Of a stretch of DNA of 64,000 nt, positions 27,537-36,730 are shown piece after piece. Under the pieces are notes generated by a model that did not search any database, was not told the DNA's origin, and saw only the letters and a list, made by a program, of their open reading frames with translations. The DNA is taken from positions 1-64,000 of the forward strand of contig CAMEPD010000002.1 of the NCBI GenBank assembly GCA_945931475.1, given 5' to 3'. Origin of the DNA: an uncultured Muribaculaceae bacterium. GTDB lineage: Bacteria > Bacteroidota > Bacteroidia > Bacteroidales > Muribaculaceae. How positions within the stretch are numbered: the first letter of the stretch is position 1; each line of letters opens with the position of its first letter. A program made the translations under genes and the position numbers.

Positions 27537-28457
27537 TTAGATAATTTTGACACAATGCCCCGGATGTGAGTATCTGGTCAGATGGAAGAATCGGATGTTC
27601 CTGACGTATCCGATGATGTGTCGGCCCCAGTTGTTTTTGAGGGTGAGGAGGGCCAGCGAGTTGATGGAGGTTTCAATCATCGCCTCGAGGTTGGGGATGG
27701 AGGCCTCGGTGGTGAGCACAACCTGACGCGCCTGCGCCACGTCGAGGCCCGAGTTGAGCCCCACCTCCTTGCGCGTTTCGACTATCTGGTAGATATGGTC
27801 CTGCGACGCGTTCTGTGCGCGGGCCGTGGCGAGTTCCTCCTGATACATCCTGAGGGTGAAATATGCCTTGGCGATGTTGGCGGCCACGGATAGCTGGGTG
27901 CCGGCGTAATCGGCACGCGAGGCTTTGATCTGGGCTTTGCGGACCTTCTGCTGAGCTTTCACGCGGCCGAAGAGGTCGATCTCCCACGACATATCCGCGC
28001 CGACCGAAAAGTAGTCGGTTTCGGCTGTCTCCATGAAGCGTGACGAAGTGCGCGCCGACTGCTGCATGGCGGTCCATCCGGCCGATAAGCTGATGGTCGG
28101 GAAGTAGCCGGCGGTGGCCTCTTTTAGGAGCATCCGGCTCATGCTGATGCGATGCAGGGCGGCAGAGAGATTGTAATTGTTACGTTCACCGATTTGTATA
28201 AGTTTCGTGAGCGCAGGGTCGCCGAACGACTGCCACCAGGCGTCCTCAGCCGGGAGCGTGGGCTCGACCTGCGAAGTGTAGATCCAGCGCTATGGCACAC
28301 CGACGCCCCCCTCGGGTACGGGGACTTCAACGGTTGCCACCGAATCGGCCGTTATCGCCGGCGTCGCCGCAAGCGTATCCGACGGGACGGCGTTTTGTGC
28401 CATGACGGCGCTTGCCGTCAGCGTAAAAATTGCTGATATATTGACTGATAGTCTCAT
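27537..28457 (-). pseudogene. Broken outer-membrane efflux (OprM/NodT-type TolC family) gene
   Basis: The frame opens at ATG 28457 with a signal peptide (MRLSVNISAIFTLTASAVMA) and meets an in-frame TAG at 28290-28292. Right after it the same frame continues into unmistakable TolC-family sequence (EDAWWQSFGDPALTKLIQIG, then YFPTISLSAGWTAMQQSA, then VGADMSWEIDLFGRVKAQQ). The family should reach about 450-480 residues. Here it ends after about 300, with an unrelated tail following INSLALLTL. So there is one premature stop plus loss of the C-terminal half. A protein starting at the internal ATG 28142 (201 residues) could be made but would lack the signal and half of the barrel and helices. No RND pump or membrane-fusion partner is nearby. 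Confidence 0.85.
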
Positions 28458-28592
28458 GAAATCATAGTTGAATATAATGAGGAGCGCCCTGCAGGCGCAT
28501 ATTTTCACCTCCTCAGGAGGGCATTTGACAGCCTCTTAATATTAAAACCTTACAGACCGATTAAAGTTTATTCGCTATTGGCTGAATTTTAT

Positions 28593-28600
28593 TAAATTTG
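28593..28600 (+). promoter_or_regulatory. -7 box upstream of the capA-like gene
   Basis: TAAATTTG lies 26 nt before the ATG at 28626. The -33 element is weak (TTTA about 22 nt upstream). Confidence 0.55.
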
Positions 28601-28625
28601 TGGCAGATAACCGCAAATCTTAAAT

Positions 28626-29759
28626 ATGAAAAAAGTATTACTCTTTCCGGCTATATTCGCTGCTGCGATGACGGTTATGGCAGCCTGCTCCGAAGGCACA
28701 GGCAAAGCCTCTGACGCCGCGGAAGCTGATTCTGAAACCACTACGGTCGCCGATTCGGCAGCTGTACGGGCAAAGGCCGACTCGATGACTTTCGCTTTCG
28801 TGGGCGACATAATGCCGGGCACCACTTTCCCAGACACACCCAAGGGCGCTTACCTCCCCTCCGACAGTGGTAAAACACTTTTCGCCGACTGCCGCGAGCT
28901 CCTGCTCAAGGCCGACGTGGCCGCCGGTAACTGCGAAGGCGTGCTCATGGAGCCCGGCTCTCCATCGAAGGATTGCCACAACCCGAAACTCTGCTTCACT
29001 TTCCGTATCCCGCCGTATATGACCGGGCGGTTTACCGACGCCGGCTTCGACTTCATGAATATGGCCAACAATCATTCGGAGGACTTCTTCAGCGCGGGAA
29101 CCAAATCGACGTTCGCCCGACTCACTGAGGCCGGAATCGCATCAGCCGGTATCGAGGAACTGAACCCCACGGCCGTAATCGAGCGCAACGGACGCAAAAT
29201 CGGTTTCGCCGGATTCAGTACCGGTGGCACCACACCCTCGGTTATTGATATCGAGGAGGCCAGGCGTATCGTCGGCGAACTGGCCAAGACCTGCGATATA
29301 GTTGTGGTGGCCGTCCATGCCGGAGCCGAGGGGACCGCTTACCAGCATGTACCCCGAAAGATGGAGATTTTCCACGGCTGGCAGCGCGGCGACGTGTATA
29401 AGTTTGCACACGCGGTGATTGACGCGGGCGCCGACATCGTCTGGGGACACGGTCCGCACGTAGTCCGCGGCGCAGAGCTTTACAAAGACCGTCTGGTAAT
29501 GTACAGCCTCGGCAATTTCTGCACCCCCTTCCGCATGAACGTGACGGGGAGCACAGGCGTAGCTCCGCTCATCACCATGACCACCGATGGCGAAGGCCGT
29601 TTCCTGGGCGGACAGATTCATTCCTTCCGCCAGGTAAAGCGTGTAGGTCCGCGCCATGACCCGTCGGGCAACGCCGCAACGCAAATCAAATCCCTTTCCG
29701 AGGCCGACTTCCCCGAATCCCCGCTCCGTATTACCTCCACCGGCGCCCTCACCCGCTGA
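28626..29759 (+). CDS. CapA-family lipoprotein (poly-gamma-glutamate synthesis protein-like, metallophosphatase fold)
   Basis: 377 residues. Lipoprotein signal with cysteine 21 (VMAACSEG), a charged linker, then the CapA domain: FVGDIMPGTTF (metal site), GNCEGVL, MANNHSEDF, VVVAVHAGAE, GHGPHVVRG and YSLGNF. In Bacillus, CapA/PgsA belongs to the capsule-polymerising machinery, but the family is wider and many Bacteroidetes members stand alone, as this one does. The fold is a metallophosphoesterase-like one, and the true substrate is unknown. Plus strand, with its own promoter and a shared bidirectional terminator. Confidence 0.88.
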   Translation: MKKVLLFPAIFAAAMTVMAACSEGTGKASDAAEADSETTTVADSAAVRAKADSMTFAFVGDIMPGTTFPDTPKGAYLPSDSGKTLFADCRELLLKADVAAGNCEGVLMEPGSPSKDCHNPKLCFTFRIPPYMTGRFTDAGFDFMNMANNHSEDFFSAGTKSTFARLTEAGIASAGIEELNPTAVIERNGRKIGFAGFSTGGTTPSVIDIEEARRIVGELAKTCDIVVVAVHAGAEGTAYQHVPRKMEIFHGWQRGDVYKFAHAVIDAGADIVWGHGPHVVRGAELYKDRLVMYSLGNFCTPFRMNVTGSTGVAPLITMTTDGEGRFLGGQIHSFRQVKRVGPRHDPSGNAATQIKSLSEADFPESPLRITSTGALTR

Positions 29760-29791
29760 CCAACAACCTCACCCACCCAAGAATCACATAA

Positions 29792-29827
29792 GCCCAATAA
29801 GCCCAATAAGCCCAATAAGCCCAATAA
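29792..29827. repeat. 9-bp tandem repeat, four perfect copies
   Basis: GCCCAATAA is repeated at 29792, 29801, 29810 and 29819, followed by a partial ACCCATAAG. It lies between the convergent capA-like gene and the secreted repeat protein gene. Confidence 0.9.
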
Positions 29828-29853
29828 GACCCATAAGTTACCACTGAGCGCAA

Positions 29854-29888
29854 AAAGGGGATGTGTCGATTTTTGACACATCCCCTTT
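29854..29888. terminator. Bidirectional terminator between convergent genes
   Basis: A perfect 14-bp stem, AAAGGGGATGTGTC (29854-29867) with GACACATCCCCTTT (29875-29888), around a 7-nt loop. It has T-rich ends on both strands. It serves the capA-like gene (plus) and the secreted protein gene ending at 29912 (minus). Confidence 0.85.
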
Positions 29889-29911
29889 GTTTCCGTTAGT
29901 ATAGGTCTTTG

Positions 29912-31495
29912 TTATTTGACGATGAAGACTTTATGCGAGGCGGTGGTGCCGTCGGCATAGCGGCTTACGCGGATGTAAAGCCCGCTCTCCGGGTTAACAG
30001 CTTTGCGACCCTGAAGGTCGTAGAAGTCGGTGCGAACGGCTTCTTTGTCGTATAGGGTAGTGGAGATGGCGTCATTGAAGTTGAGTGTGACGATGTTGGA
30101 GTAGCGTGTCGCGGTGGCACCCTTGTAGAGCGAGCGTACACCTACCGAATTGAGCGGCTCAAGGAAGATGAATATTATACCGCCATCGCCTGTCGACATA
30201 AGGGTGTCGCAGTTGTAGGAAACGGGAACGTCGGTCATTTCATTTTCGCAGCCGTCGTAGCCGGGGGTGAAGGTATAGAGTTCGTCGTTGGTATAGATAT
30301 TGTAGTAAAGTTTCGACTTGTCGAGTTCGTTGCCTTCGGTGTCGGTGGTGGGGATTACGAAGTAGAGCAGGCCCATCCCTTCGGCATCGGAGTAGGGTTC
30401 GGGTTCGAAACCGGTGGGATCGGCCGGGGTGGCGTCAACTGCGTCGTAGGGGCTGAGAAATCCGTTGTTGTATGTTGAAACGGCGTACGCAGTGCGGTTG
30501 CCGATATTGACGGTGAACTGTTTCTCGGCTAAGAAGGTGTTGTCGACTTTGTTGAATTTCACAGCCTCGAGACTGAAATTTGTCTCGTCGCCGGCGGGAG
30601 TGCCTGTGAAGAGCATCATGCCTTCGTAGATTCCGGCGTACTGAGAGGGGAATGTAAAGTTTCCGTTCTCGACGCTGCCCTTTATCCATGCTTCGGGGAC
30701 CCATTCATTGAAGCCTTTGGCCCAGACGTCATTGCCGTCGACGGCGATGGATACTGTGGCCGTCTGGCTCTTTTCGTCCTCGTCGGTGTAGCTGAAGGTG
30801 TAATCCTCGGGCGTAAGGGATGAAAGGTCGGGTATCGGGAGTGCGAATTGTTCCTTGCTGATGTTGAAGTTCTGTTCGCCGAAACCGATGAATGTGCCGT
30901 TGCCGTTTATCAGACCGATGATGTTCGCGAAATGTTTCAGAGAGGATTCTGATGCTTCGGTGGTAATCTGGCACAGACGGTCGCCCTCCCATTTCATGTG
31001 GAGGTCGCAGTTTTCAGGGTCGAGGACGAGCGATGTGCTGGTGCCGTCGGATGTAGGGGTGAGCACTGCAACGTAAACATCGTAAGCCGCGGCTGTGGCG
31101 GTGGCGTCAACGTGATAGATGTGCTGGGGGAAGCTGAATGTAACTGTGCCGTCGGGTTGCACGTCGCCCTCTATCCACGAATTGGTGGGCATACGGCTTG
31201 CTATATTTTTGATATAGACTTTTGTGTCGCTGTAGACCATTTCGGATGCGTAAGCATCGTTGTCGCTGATTGAGGCGACGGTGTTCTGATACACAAGCCA
31301 TGTGCGTCGACTCGATGCGTAGGCGGGGTTCACGGTAGTGCCTTCGCCGGGCTCTTGGAGTATTTCCGAGTTGGTAGGGGTGACCTTCATCGCAACGGAC
31401 GAAGCTTTCACCTGTGGTACCTTAACGGGGTGCGACGCTGCCGACGCTGCCATGGTTGCTACGATTGCGCAGCCGATGAGTAATAGCTTTTTCAT
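29912..31495 (-). CDS. Secreted protein with duplicated beta domain and T9SS-like C-terminus
   Basis: 527 residues. Signal peptide about 1-20 (ending ASA). Two copies of one beta-domain pattern are visible: KVYIKNIASRMPTNSWIEG with TVTFSFPQ near 90-125, and DVWAKGFNEWVPEAWIKG with NFTFPSQ near 260-295. The C-terminal 45 residues (RTDFYDLQGRKAVNPESGLYI) match the short tail of many Bacteroidales surface and secreted proteins. No catalytic motif is seen. Function unknown. The 13-bp direct repeat just before its ATG is unusual. Confidence 0.75.
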   Translation of the reverse strand: MKKLLLIGCAIVATMAASAASHPVKVPQVKASSVAMKVTPTNSEILQEPGEGTTVNPAYASSRRTWLVYQNTVASISDNDAYASEMVYSDTKVYIKNIASRMPTNSWIEGDVQPDGTVTFSFPQHIYHVDATATAAAYDVYVAVLTPTSDGTSTSLVLDPENCDLHMKWEGDRLCQITTEASESSLKHFANIIGLINGNGTFIGFGEQNFNISKEQFALPIPDLSSLTPEDYTFSYTDEDEKSQTATVSIAVDGNDVWAKGFNEWVPEAWIKGSVENGNFTFPSQYAGIYEGMMLFTGTPAGDETNFSLEAVKFNKVDNTFLAEKQFTVNIGNRTAYAVSTYNNGFLSPYDAVDATPADPTGFEPEPYSDAEGMGLLYFVIPTTDTEGNELDKSKLYYNIYTNDELYTFTPGYDGCENEMTDVPVSYNCDTLMSTGDGGIIFIFLEPLNSVGVRSLYKGATATRYSNIVTLNFNDAISTTLYDKEAVRTDFYDLQGRKAVNPESGLYIRVSRYADGTTASHKVFIVK

Positions 31496-31499
31496 TGCG

Positions 31500-31531
31500 G
31501 TTTTGGCTGGTTATTTACGTTTTGGCTGGTT
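31500..31531. repeat. 13-bp direct repeat (19-bp period) next to the start codon
   Basis: GTTTTGGCTGGTT occurs at 31500-31512 and 31519-31531. On the minus strand the pair sits within 36 nt upstream of the ATG of the secreted protein gene, so it overlaps the mRNA leader or the ribosome entry region. Confidence 0.8.
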
Positions 31532-31554
31532 GTTAAAGATGTGTTATTGAGGAT

Positions 31555-31589
31555 AAAACGGTCGGTGTGTCAGAAATGTTGGCACACCG
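31555..31589 (-). terminator. Terminator at the end of the nuo/atp block
   Basis: Stem CGGTGTGTC (31563-31571) with GGCACACCG (31581-31589), one GU pair, loop of 9 nt. On the minus strand it is followed by CCGTTTT. It lies 27 nt after the nuoN stop codon. Confidence 0.7.
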
Positions 31590-31615
31590 CCCGTATATTT
31601 TCAGGGGCAGGTTTA

Positions 31616-33073
31616 TCAGAGTGAAGCGAAGATGCCGGCGGTCGATGCGGCGGTATAGATGCTATCGTAGAAGAAGCTTACGATACCGAGGGCGATGATG
31701 CCGAGCACGCAAATCCACAACCCTATGCGCTCGGGGCAGGCGCTGCGGAAGTTGGCTATCTGCGGCTCCTCGGGCGAGATGTACATGGCCTTGACCACGA
31801 GCAGATAGTAGTAGAGCGAGATGATGGTGTTGATCAACGCTATCAGCACCAGGATGTAGATGGCTACGCTCCCCTGGCTCAGGCAACCGGTGAAGATGAA
31901 GAACTTCGAGAAGAATCCGGCGAACGGCGGGATACCTGCCAACGAGAACATGGCCAGCATCATGGCGAACGCCAGCCACGGGTTGGTGCGCGACAGACCG
32001 TTGTAATCGGTCATCTCTACCTTGCCGGTCTTGTTCTCGATGGCGCCGATTACGCCGAAGGCTGCCAGGTTCGAGAAGATGTAGACCAGCACGTAGAACA
32101 TCAGGGCTGTCAGGCCCACGGCGCTGTCGGCTTCGACACCGAGCATGATGTAGCCGGCCTGCGAGATTGACGAGAAGGCCAGGAAGCGCTTCATGTTCTT
32201 CTGGCGGATGGCGAAGATGTTACCGACGGTGATGGTAAGGATAATCAGTGCGTAGAGCATCCACTCCCATACATCGGCGTAGAAAGCGCCGAAGCACTGA
32301 GCCAGCACTACCATGAAAGCGAAGGCCGCGGCTCCTTTCGAGATTACCGAGAAGTAAGCGGTCACCGAGGTGGGGGCACCCTGATATACGTCGGCTGTCC
32401 ACAGGTGGAAGGGCACCAGCGAAAGCTTGAACCCGATGCCGGCGATTACGAATGCCAGGGCGCAGATGAGCAGCGGCGATGCCTCGCTGAGCTTGTCGGC
32501 GATTCCCGAGAAGTAGAGTGTGCCCGTCAGACCGTAGACAAACGACAGGCCCATCATGAAGATGGCCGACGAGAATACGGCGGTGAGCATATATTTCACG
32601 GCTGCCTCGTGGCTCTCGTAGCGCTGCTTGTCGAAGGCTACCATGGCTGCGAGGGGCAGCGACGCTGTCTCAAGTCCGATGAGGAAGATGAGGAAGTGGC
32701 GCCCTGAAATCATCAGGTACATACCGAACAGCGTGATCAGCAGCAGCTCGTAGAACTCGCCGCGGCGCATAATCTGCAGGTCGGAATCGGCCCATTTCGT
32801 GGCTTGAATTAACACGATGAGCACACCCACGTTGAGGATGTTCTTGATGGCGGCGCAGGCGCCCGACGATACATACATCCCGGCAAAGGCCGTTTCGTTG
32901 GTCCCCGGCATCAGGAAGCTGTAGGCGGTGAACAGGGCGAAAGCACCGACCGCTACCCATGAGGTGGCACCTAAGGCGCGCTTGGGCATGAAAATGTCGT
33001 AGAGGAAGACAACCAGGAACACTGCGAGGAGTGCGATTTCCCGGTGCATTACCAGAAACTGTGAATAGTCCAT
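31616..33073 (-). CDS. nuoN: NADH-quinone oxidoreductase subunit N
   Basis: 485 residues with about 14 membrane segments, one of the three antiporter-like proton-channel subunits of complex I. LVPFHLWTADVYQGAPTSVTAYFSVISKGA carries the conserved lysine and proline-broken helix (the quoted region covers roughly 240-269), and the earlier glutamate in the LIGLETASLP segment is present. It is the last gene of the block and is followed by a terminator. It starts 24 nt after nuoM. Confidence 0.96.
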   Translation of the reverse strand: MDYSQFLVMHREIALLAVFLVVFLYDIFMPKRALGATSWVAVGAFALFTAYSFLMPGTNETAFAGMYVSSGACAAIKNILNVGVLIVLIQATKWADSDLQIMRRGEFYELLLITLFGMYLMISGRHFLIFLIGLETASLPLAAMVAFDKQRYESHEAAVKYMLTAVFSSAIFMMGLSFVYGLTGTLYFSGIADKLSEASPLLICALAFVIAGIGFKLSLVPFHLWTADVYQGAPTSVTAYFSVISKGAAAFAFMVVLAQCFGAFYADVWEWMLYALIILTITVGNIFAIRQKNMKRFLAFSSISQAGYIMLGVEADSAVGLTALMFYVLVYIFSNLAAFGVIGAIENKTGKVEMTDYNGLSRTNPWLAFAMMLAMFSLAGIPPFAGFFSKFFIFTGCLSQGSVAIYILVLIALINTIISLYYYLLVVKAMYISPEEPQIANFRSACPERIGLWICVLGIIALGIVSFFYDSIYTAASTAGIFASL

Positions 33074-33097
33074 ATATTGGTTTGTTATTCTACTGTG

Positions 33098-34612
33098 TTA
33101 GATGCCCACGCTCTGAATGGCAGCGGGGATGGCATGGAAGATGTCATGGTTAAACGTATAGCGGATGAGCCACTCGAAGAATTCGGGGAAGCAACCGATG
33201 CCTGCCACGCAGACTATCAGTGTCACTACCGAGGTGCGTTCCCACCAGGTGGCGTCGGTAAGCTCGCGGTGGTGCGGGTCCTGTACGGGGCCGAACAGCA
33301 GCTTGCCGACCACGCGCAGGATGTAGACTGCCGTGATGACAATAGAGGTTGTGGCTACTATGGTGAATACACGGTGGAACATATCGGCGTGCTCGAACGA
33401 ACCGACGAATATGGTCATCTCGGCCACGAAGCCCGAGAGACCCGGCAGACCCAGCGAGGCCATACCGGCAATCACGTAGCCTACGCCGAGGAAGGGCATT
33501 ATCTGCATCAGGCCGCCCATCAGACGGATGTCGCGGGTGTGGGTGCGGCCGTATATCATACCGATCTGGGCGAAGAACAGGGCTGTCATCAGACCGTGGG
33601 AGAGCATCTGCATTATGGCACCGGTCATGGCCGTGGTGTTAATCATCAGGATGGCGAAGAGCACCATGCCGCAGTGCGATACCGACGAGTAGGCGTTGAT
33701 GTATTTGAGGTCGGTCTGCACACACGCAGAGAAGGCGCCGTACACTACCGAGATACCGGTGAGTATGAGGAATATCCAGGCCAGGTCGTTGGCGGCTTCG
33801 GGCATCAGGAACATGGCCACGCGGAAGCATCCGTAACCGCCGAGCTTCATCAGCACGCCGGCGTGGAGCATCGACACAGCCGTGGGGGCGCAGGCGTGAC
33901 CGTCGGGGCTCCATGTGTGGAAGGGGAACATGGCTCCCAGTACGCCGAAACCTACGAAGCACATCGGGAAGAGGAAGTACTGCCAGCTCTTGTCGATGTG
34001 GGCGTTGTTGGCTATCTCGAGAAGGTTCCACGAGTGGAGACCGGCCTGATAGTAGATGCCGATGAGCGAGAGCATCAGGAAAGCCGAGCCGCCCATGAGC
34101 ATCAGGGTGAGCTTCATGGCCGAGTACTCCTTGCGGCCGGTACCCCACTGGCCGATCAGCAGGTACATGGGAATGAGGGCTACCTCATAGAACATGAACA
34201 TGGTGAACAGGTCGATGGAGATGAAGAAGCCGAACACACCGGTCGACAACAGCAGCAGCCACATGAAGAAGTGGCGGATGTTGTCGATTTTCCATGATGC
34301 GAACGAACCCGCAAAGACGATTATCGACGAGAGCAGGAGCATGGCGATGGAGATGCCGTCGACTCCCACGGCCAGGTGGATGTTGAGCGGTTCGTACCAC
34401 ATCCACGAACCCTGGAAGAGCATCTCGGCGGTCTCGCCGGCACGGCGCAGGGCGATGTAGTCGCAGAGCACCCAGATGCTGAGGCCTAACAGCAGCACGG
34501 AACCCGTGATGGCCACCGCACGCACTGCCTTCTCTCCCCGGCAGAGTGAGAATCCGCCAAGCATCAGCAGGGGGATAATCACGAAATAAATCAGAATATT
34601 TGAGAACAACAT
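33098..34612 (-). CDS. nuoM: NADH-quinone oxidoreductase subunit M
   Basis: 504 residues, antiporter-like proton-pumping subunit. The essential glutamate of helix 5 is in MFYEVALIPMYLLIG and the essential lysine in HAGVLMKLGGYGC; FPFHTWSPDGHACAPTAVS is the family signature. It sits between nuoL and nuoN as in other bacteria. The 69-nt gap in front contains a 17-bp-period repeat. Confidence 0.97.
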   Translation of the reverse strand: MLFSNILIYFVIIPLLMLGGFSLCRGEKAVRAVAITGSVLLLGLSIWVLCDYIALRRAGETAEMLFQGSWMWYEPLNIHLAVGVDGISIAMLLLSSIIVFAGSFASWKIDNIRHFFMWLLLLSTGVFGFFISIDLFTMFMFYEVALIPMYLLIGQWGTGRKEYSAMKLTLMLMGGSAFLMLSLIGIYYQAGLHSWNLLEIANNAHIDKSWQYFLFPMCFVGFGVLGAMFPFHTWSPDGHACAPTAVSMLHAGVLMKLGGYGCFRVAMFLMPEAANDLAWIFLILTGISVVYGAFSACVQTDLKYINAYSSVSHCGMVLFAILMINTTAMTGAIMQMLSHGLMTALFFAQIGMIYGRTHTRDIRLMGGLMQIMPFLGVGYVIAGMASLGLPGLSGFVAEMTIFVGSFEHADMFHRVFTIVATTSIVITAVYILRVVGKLLFGPVQDPHHRELTDATWWERTSVVTLIVCVAGIGCFPEFFEWLIRYTFNHDIFHAIPAAIQSVGI

Positions 34613-34636
34613 TTCTGTCGGATAATTACTATATTG

Positions 34637-34670
34637 TGTACTGAGTTATTTTTTGTACTGAGATTTCAGC
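34637..34670. repeat. 17-bp-period repeat in the nuoL-nuoM gap
   Basis: TGTACTGAGTTATTTTT (34637-34653) is followed directly by TGTACTGAGATTTCAGC (34654-34670), sharing TGTACTGAG exactly. It lies 25-58 nt upstream of the nuoM ATG on the minus strand. The intervening stretch, with CTGTCGGATAATTAC, resembles the unit of the flippase repeat. Confidence 0.65.
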
Positions 34671-34681
34671 AGGATTAAGGG

Positions 34682-36721
34682 TTAGCAGAGCACGCAGATC
34701 ATGGTCACGGCGGCTAATACTACGGCGCCAATGAGGTACCACAGTACGTAGAGCTGGATGCGACCCGACTGGAAGCCGCGGATGGCGTACGAAATCTTGT
34801 TGGTGACGTAGGCCATGCCGTTCATGGTGCCGTCGACGATGTGGCGGTCGAACCATGCGATGGGCTTGCAGATGCAGCCGAATATAATCTTGTGAGTGAT
34901 GAACTGATAGAGTTCGTCCCAGTAGAAGCGGTGGTGTGCCCATTCCCAGAGGTGGGGTAGGGCGGCTTTCATCTTTGCGGGGAGCGGGTTCTCCTTGCGG
35001 TACATTATGGTGGCGATGACGATTGCCACGATGGCTACGGCGAGGCTGACTGAAGCTACGCCCCAGTTGAGATTGCCAAGGTTTGTGAAGAAGTTGGGGT
35101 TGGTGACCTCCTCGACGCCGTTCCATGTTACGAGGTTGCCCATGGGCACGAATCCGGCCACACACGATATGGCCGCCAGGATTACCAAGGGGAGTGTCAT
35201 GGTCCAGGGCTGGTCGTGGGGTGTGTGGTGGCCTTCGGGCACCTTGTGTTCTTTCCACCAGAAGATGAGGTAATACAGGCGGAACATATAGAATGCGGTC
35301 AGGCCGGCTACGGCCGACATCCAGATGTACCAGAAGGTGGAGTATTCGCCGGTGGCGGTGAGGATTTCATCCTTCGAGAAGAAGCCGGCGAAGGGGATGA
35401 TGCCGGCGATGGCGAGGCAGCCCACCAGGAAGGTGATGTGGGTTACGGGCATGTATTTGCGCAGGCCGTGCATGGCGGTGTAGTCGTTCGAGCCGATGGC
35501 GTGAATCAGGGCGCCGGCGCAGAGGAAGAGCAGGGCCTTGAACATGGCGTGAGTGAACAGGTGGAACATACCGGCCATGTAGCCCAGACCTTCGTGGAAC
35601 TCGGGACGCGCCACGCCGAGCGACACCATCATGAAGGCTATCTGCGAGATGGTCGAGAAGGCGAGCACGCGCTTGATGTCGATCTGCGTGCAGGCCACGA
35701 TGGCGGCGTAGAGGGCGGTGATGGCGCCTACCACTACCACAATATCGAGGGCAACCGGCTCCATAAGGTAGAGCGGGAAGAGGCGGGCCACCAGGTAGAC
35801 ACCGGCCACAACCATGGTGGCGGCGTGGATGAGGGCCGAAACGGGGGTCGGGCCCTCCATGGCGTCGGGCAGCCAGATGTGCAGGGGCATCATCGCCGAC
35901 TTACCCATACCGCCCATGAATATCAGCACGAGCGCCCAGGTGAGCACCGAACCGCCCATGAATATCGGAGCGGCCGAGTTCTGGAACACCGAGAGGATAT
36001 GGCTGGGGGTTGCCGGATCGATGCGGTAGACTGTCGAATCGGGGCCTCCGACGGGTGCCGAGGTGAAGTCGGTGAAGTCGAACGAGCCGGTGTAATACGA
36101 CAGGATGAGGATACCGATAAGGAAGCCGAGGTCGGCGAATCGGGTGACGATGAATGCTTTCTTCGAGGCCGACACAGCCGAGGGCTTGGTGTAGTAGAAA
36201 CCGATGAGAAGGTATGACGAGGCGCCCACAAGCTCCCAGAAGATGTACATCTGGAAGATGTTGGTGGCTACGACCAGGCCGAGCATCGAGAACGAGAAGA
36301 GGCTCAGGAAGGCGTAGAAGCGCTGGAAACCCTTCTCCCATACGCCGTGATGGTCGCGCATATAGCCGTTGCTGTACAGGTGGACCATAAACGATATGGT
36401 GGTGATTACCACTAAGAGCAGGGCGGCAATCGGGTCAAGCAGGAAGCCCAGGCGGATTACCAGCTTGTCGTAGAAGTTGAGCCAGTCTTGATTGAAGAGG
36501 ATGGCCTGAAGACGGGTGTGGGTGTCAGCGTCGATGAAGCTGGGATCGCCCGAGAAGAAGTAGGTGAAGGCCGTGATATAGGCGAGCACCATGGTGACGC
36601 CCATGCCGGTGGTGCCGAGTATGCCGGCCCATCGGTGACTCATCTTGTGGCCGCATAGCCCCAGGAACAGGAACATTGCCAGGGGTATGACCAGAATTAA
36701 CAGAGGTATTACAGGTGACAT
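34682..36721 (-). CDS. nuoL: NADH-quinone oxidoreductase subunit L
   Basis: 679 residues. The largest antiporter-like subunit of complex I, with the long amphipathic lateral helix at the C-terminal end. Signatures are LPDAMEGPTPVSALIHAATMV (segment about 275-295), the helix 5 glutamate in FWELVGASSYLLIG and the lysine-bearing helices that follow. Nine nt separate it from nuoK. Codon use and length are normal. Confidence 0.97.
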   Translation of the reverse strand: MSPVIPLLILVIPLAMFLFLGLCGHKMSHRWAGILGTTGMGVTMVLAYITAFTYFFSGDPSFIDADTHTRLQAILFNQDWLNFYDKLVIRLGFLLDPIAALLLVVITTISFMVHLYSNGYMRDHHGVWEKGFQRFYAFLSLFSFSMLGLVVATNIFQMYIFWELVGASSYLLIGFYYTKPSAVSASKKAFIVTRFADLGFLIGILILSYYTGSFDFTDFTSAPVGGPDSTVYRIDPATPSHILSVFQNSAAPIFMGGSVLTWALVLIFMGGMGKSAMMPLHIWLPDAMEGPTPVSALIHAATMVVAGVYLVARLFPLYLMEPVALDIVVVVGAITALYAAIVACTQIDIKRVLAFSTISQIAFMMVSLGVARPEFHEGLGYMAGMFHLFTHAMFKALLFLCAGALIHAIGSNDYTAMHGLRKYMPVTHITFLVGCLAIAGIIPFAGFFSKDEILTATGEYSTFWYIWMSAVAGLTAFYMFRLYYLIFWWKEHKVPEGHHTPHDQPWTMTLPLVILAAISCVAGFVPMGNLVTWNGVEEVTNPNFFTNLGNLNWGVASVSLAVAIVAIVIATIMYRKENPLPAKMKAALPHLWEWAHHRFYWDELYQFITHKIIFGCICKPIAWFDRHIVDGTMNGMAYVTNKISYAIRGFQSGRIQLYVLWYLIGAVVLAAVTMICVLC

Positions 36722-36730
36722 ATCGGGATA

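Noticed and set aside
28139..28330. 63-codon minus-strand frame upstream of the efflux remnant
   Set aside because: It is a different frame. The signal-peptide frame and the TolC-like frame are the same one, split by a TAG, so no frameshift or extra gene is needed.
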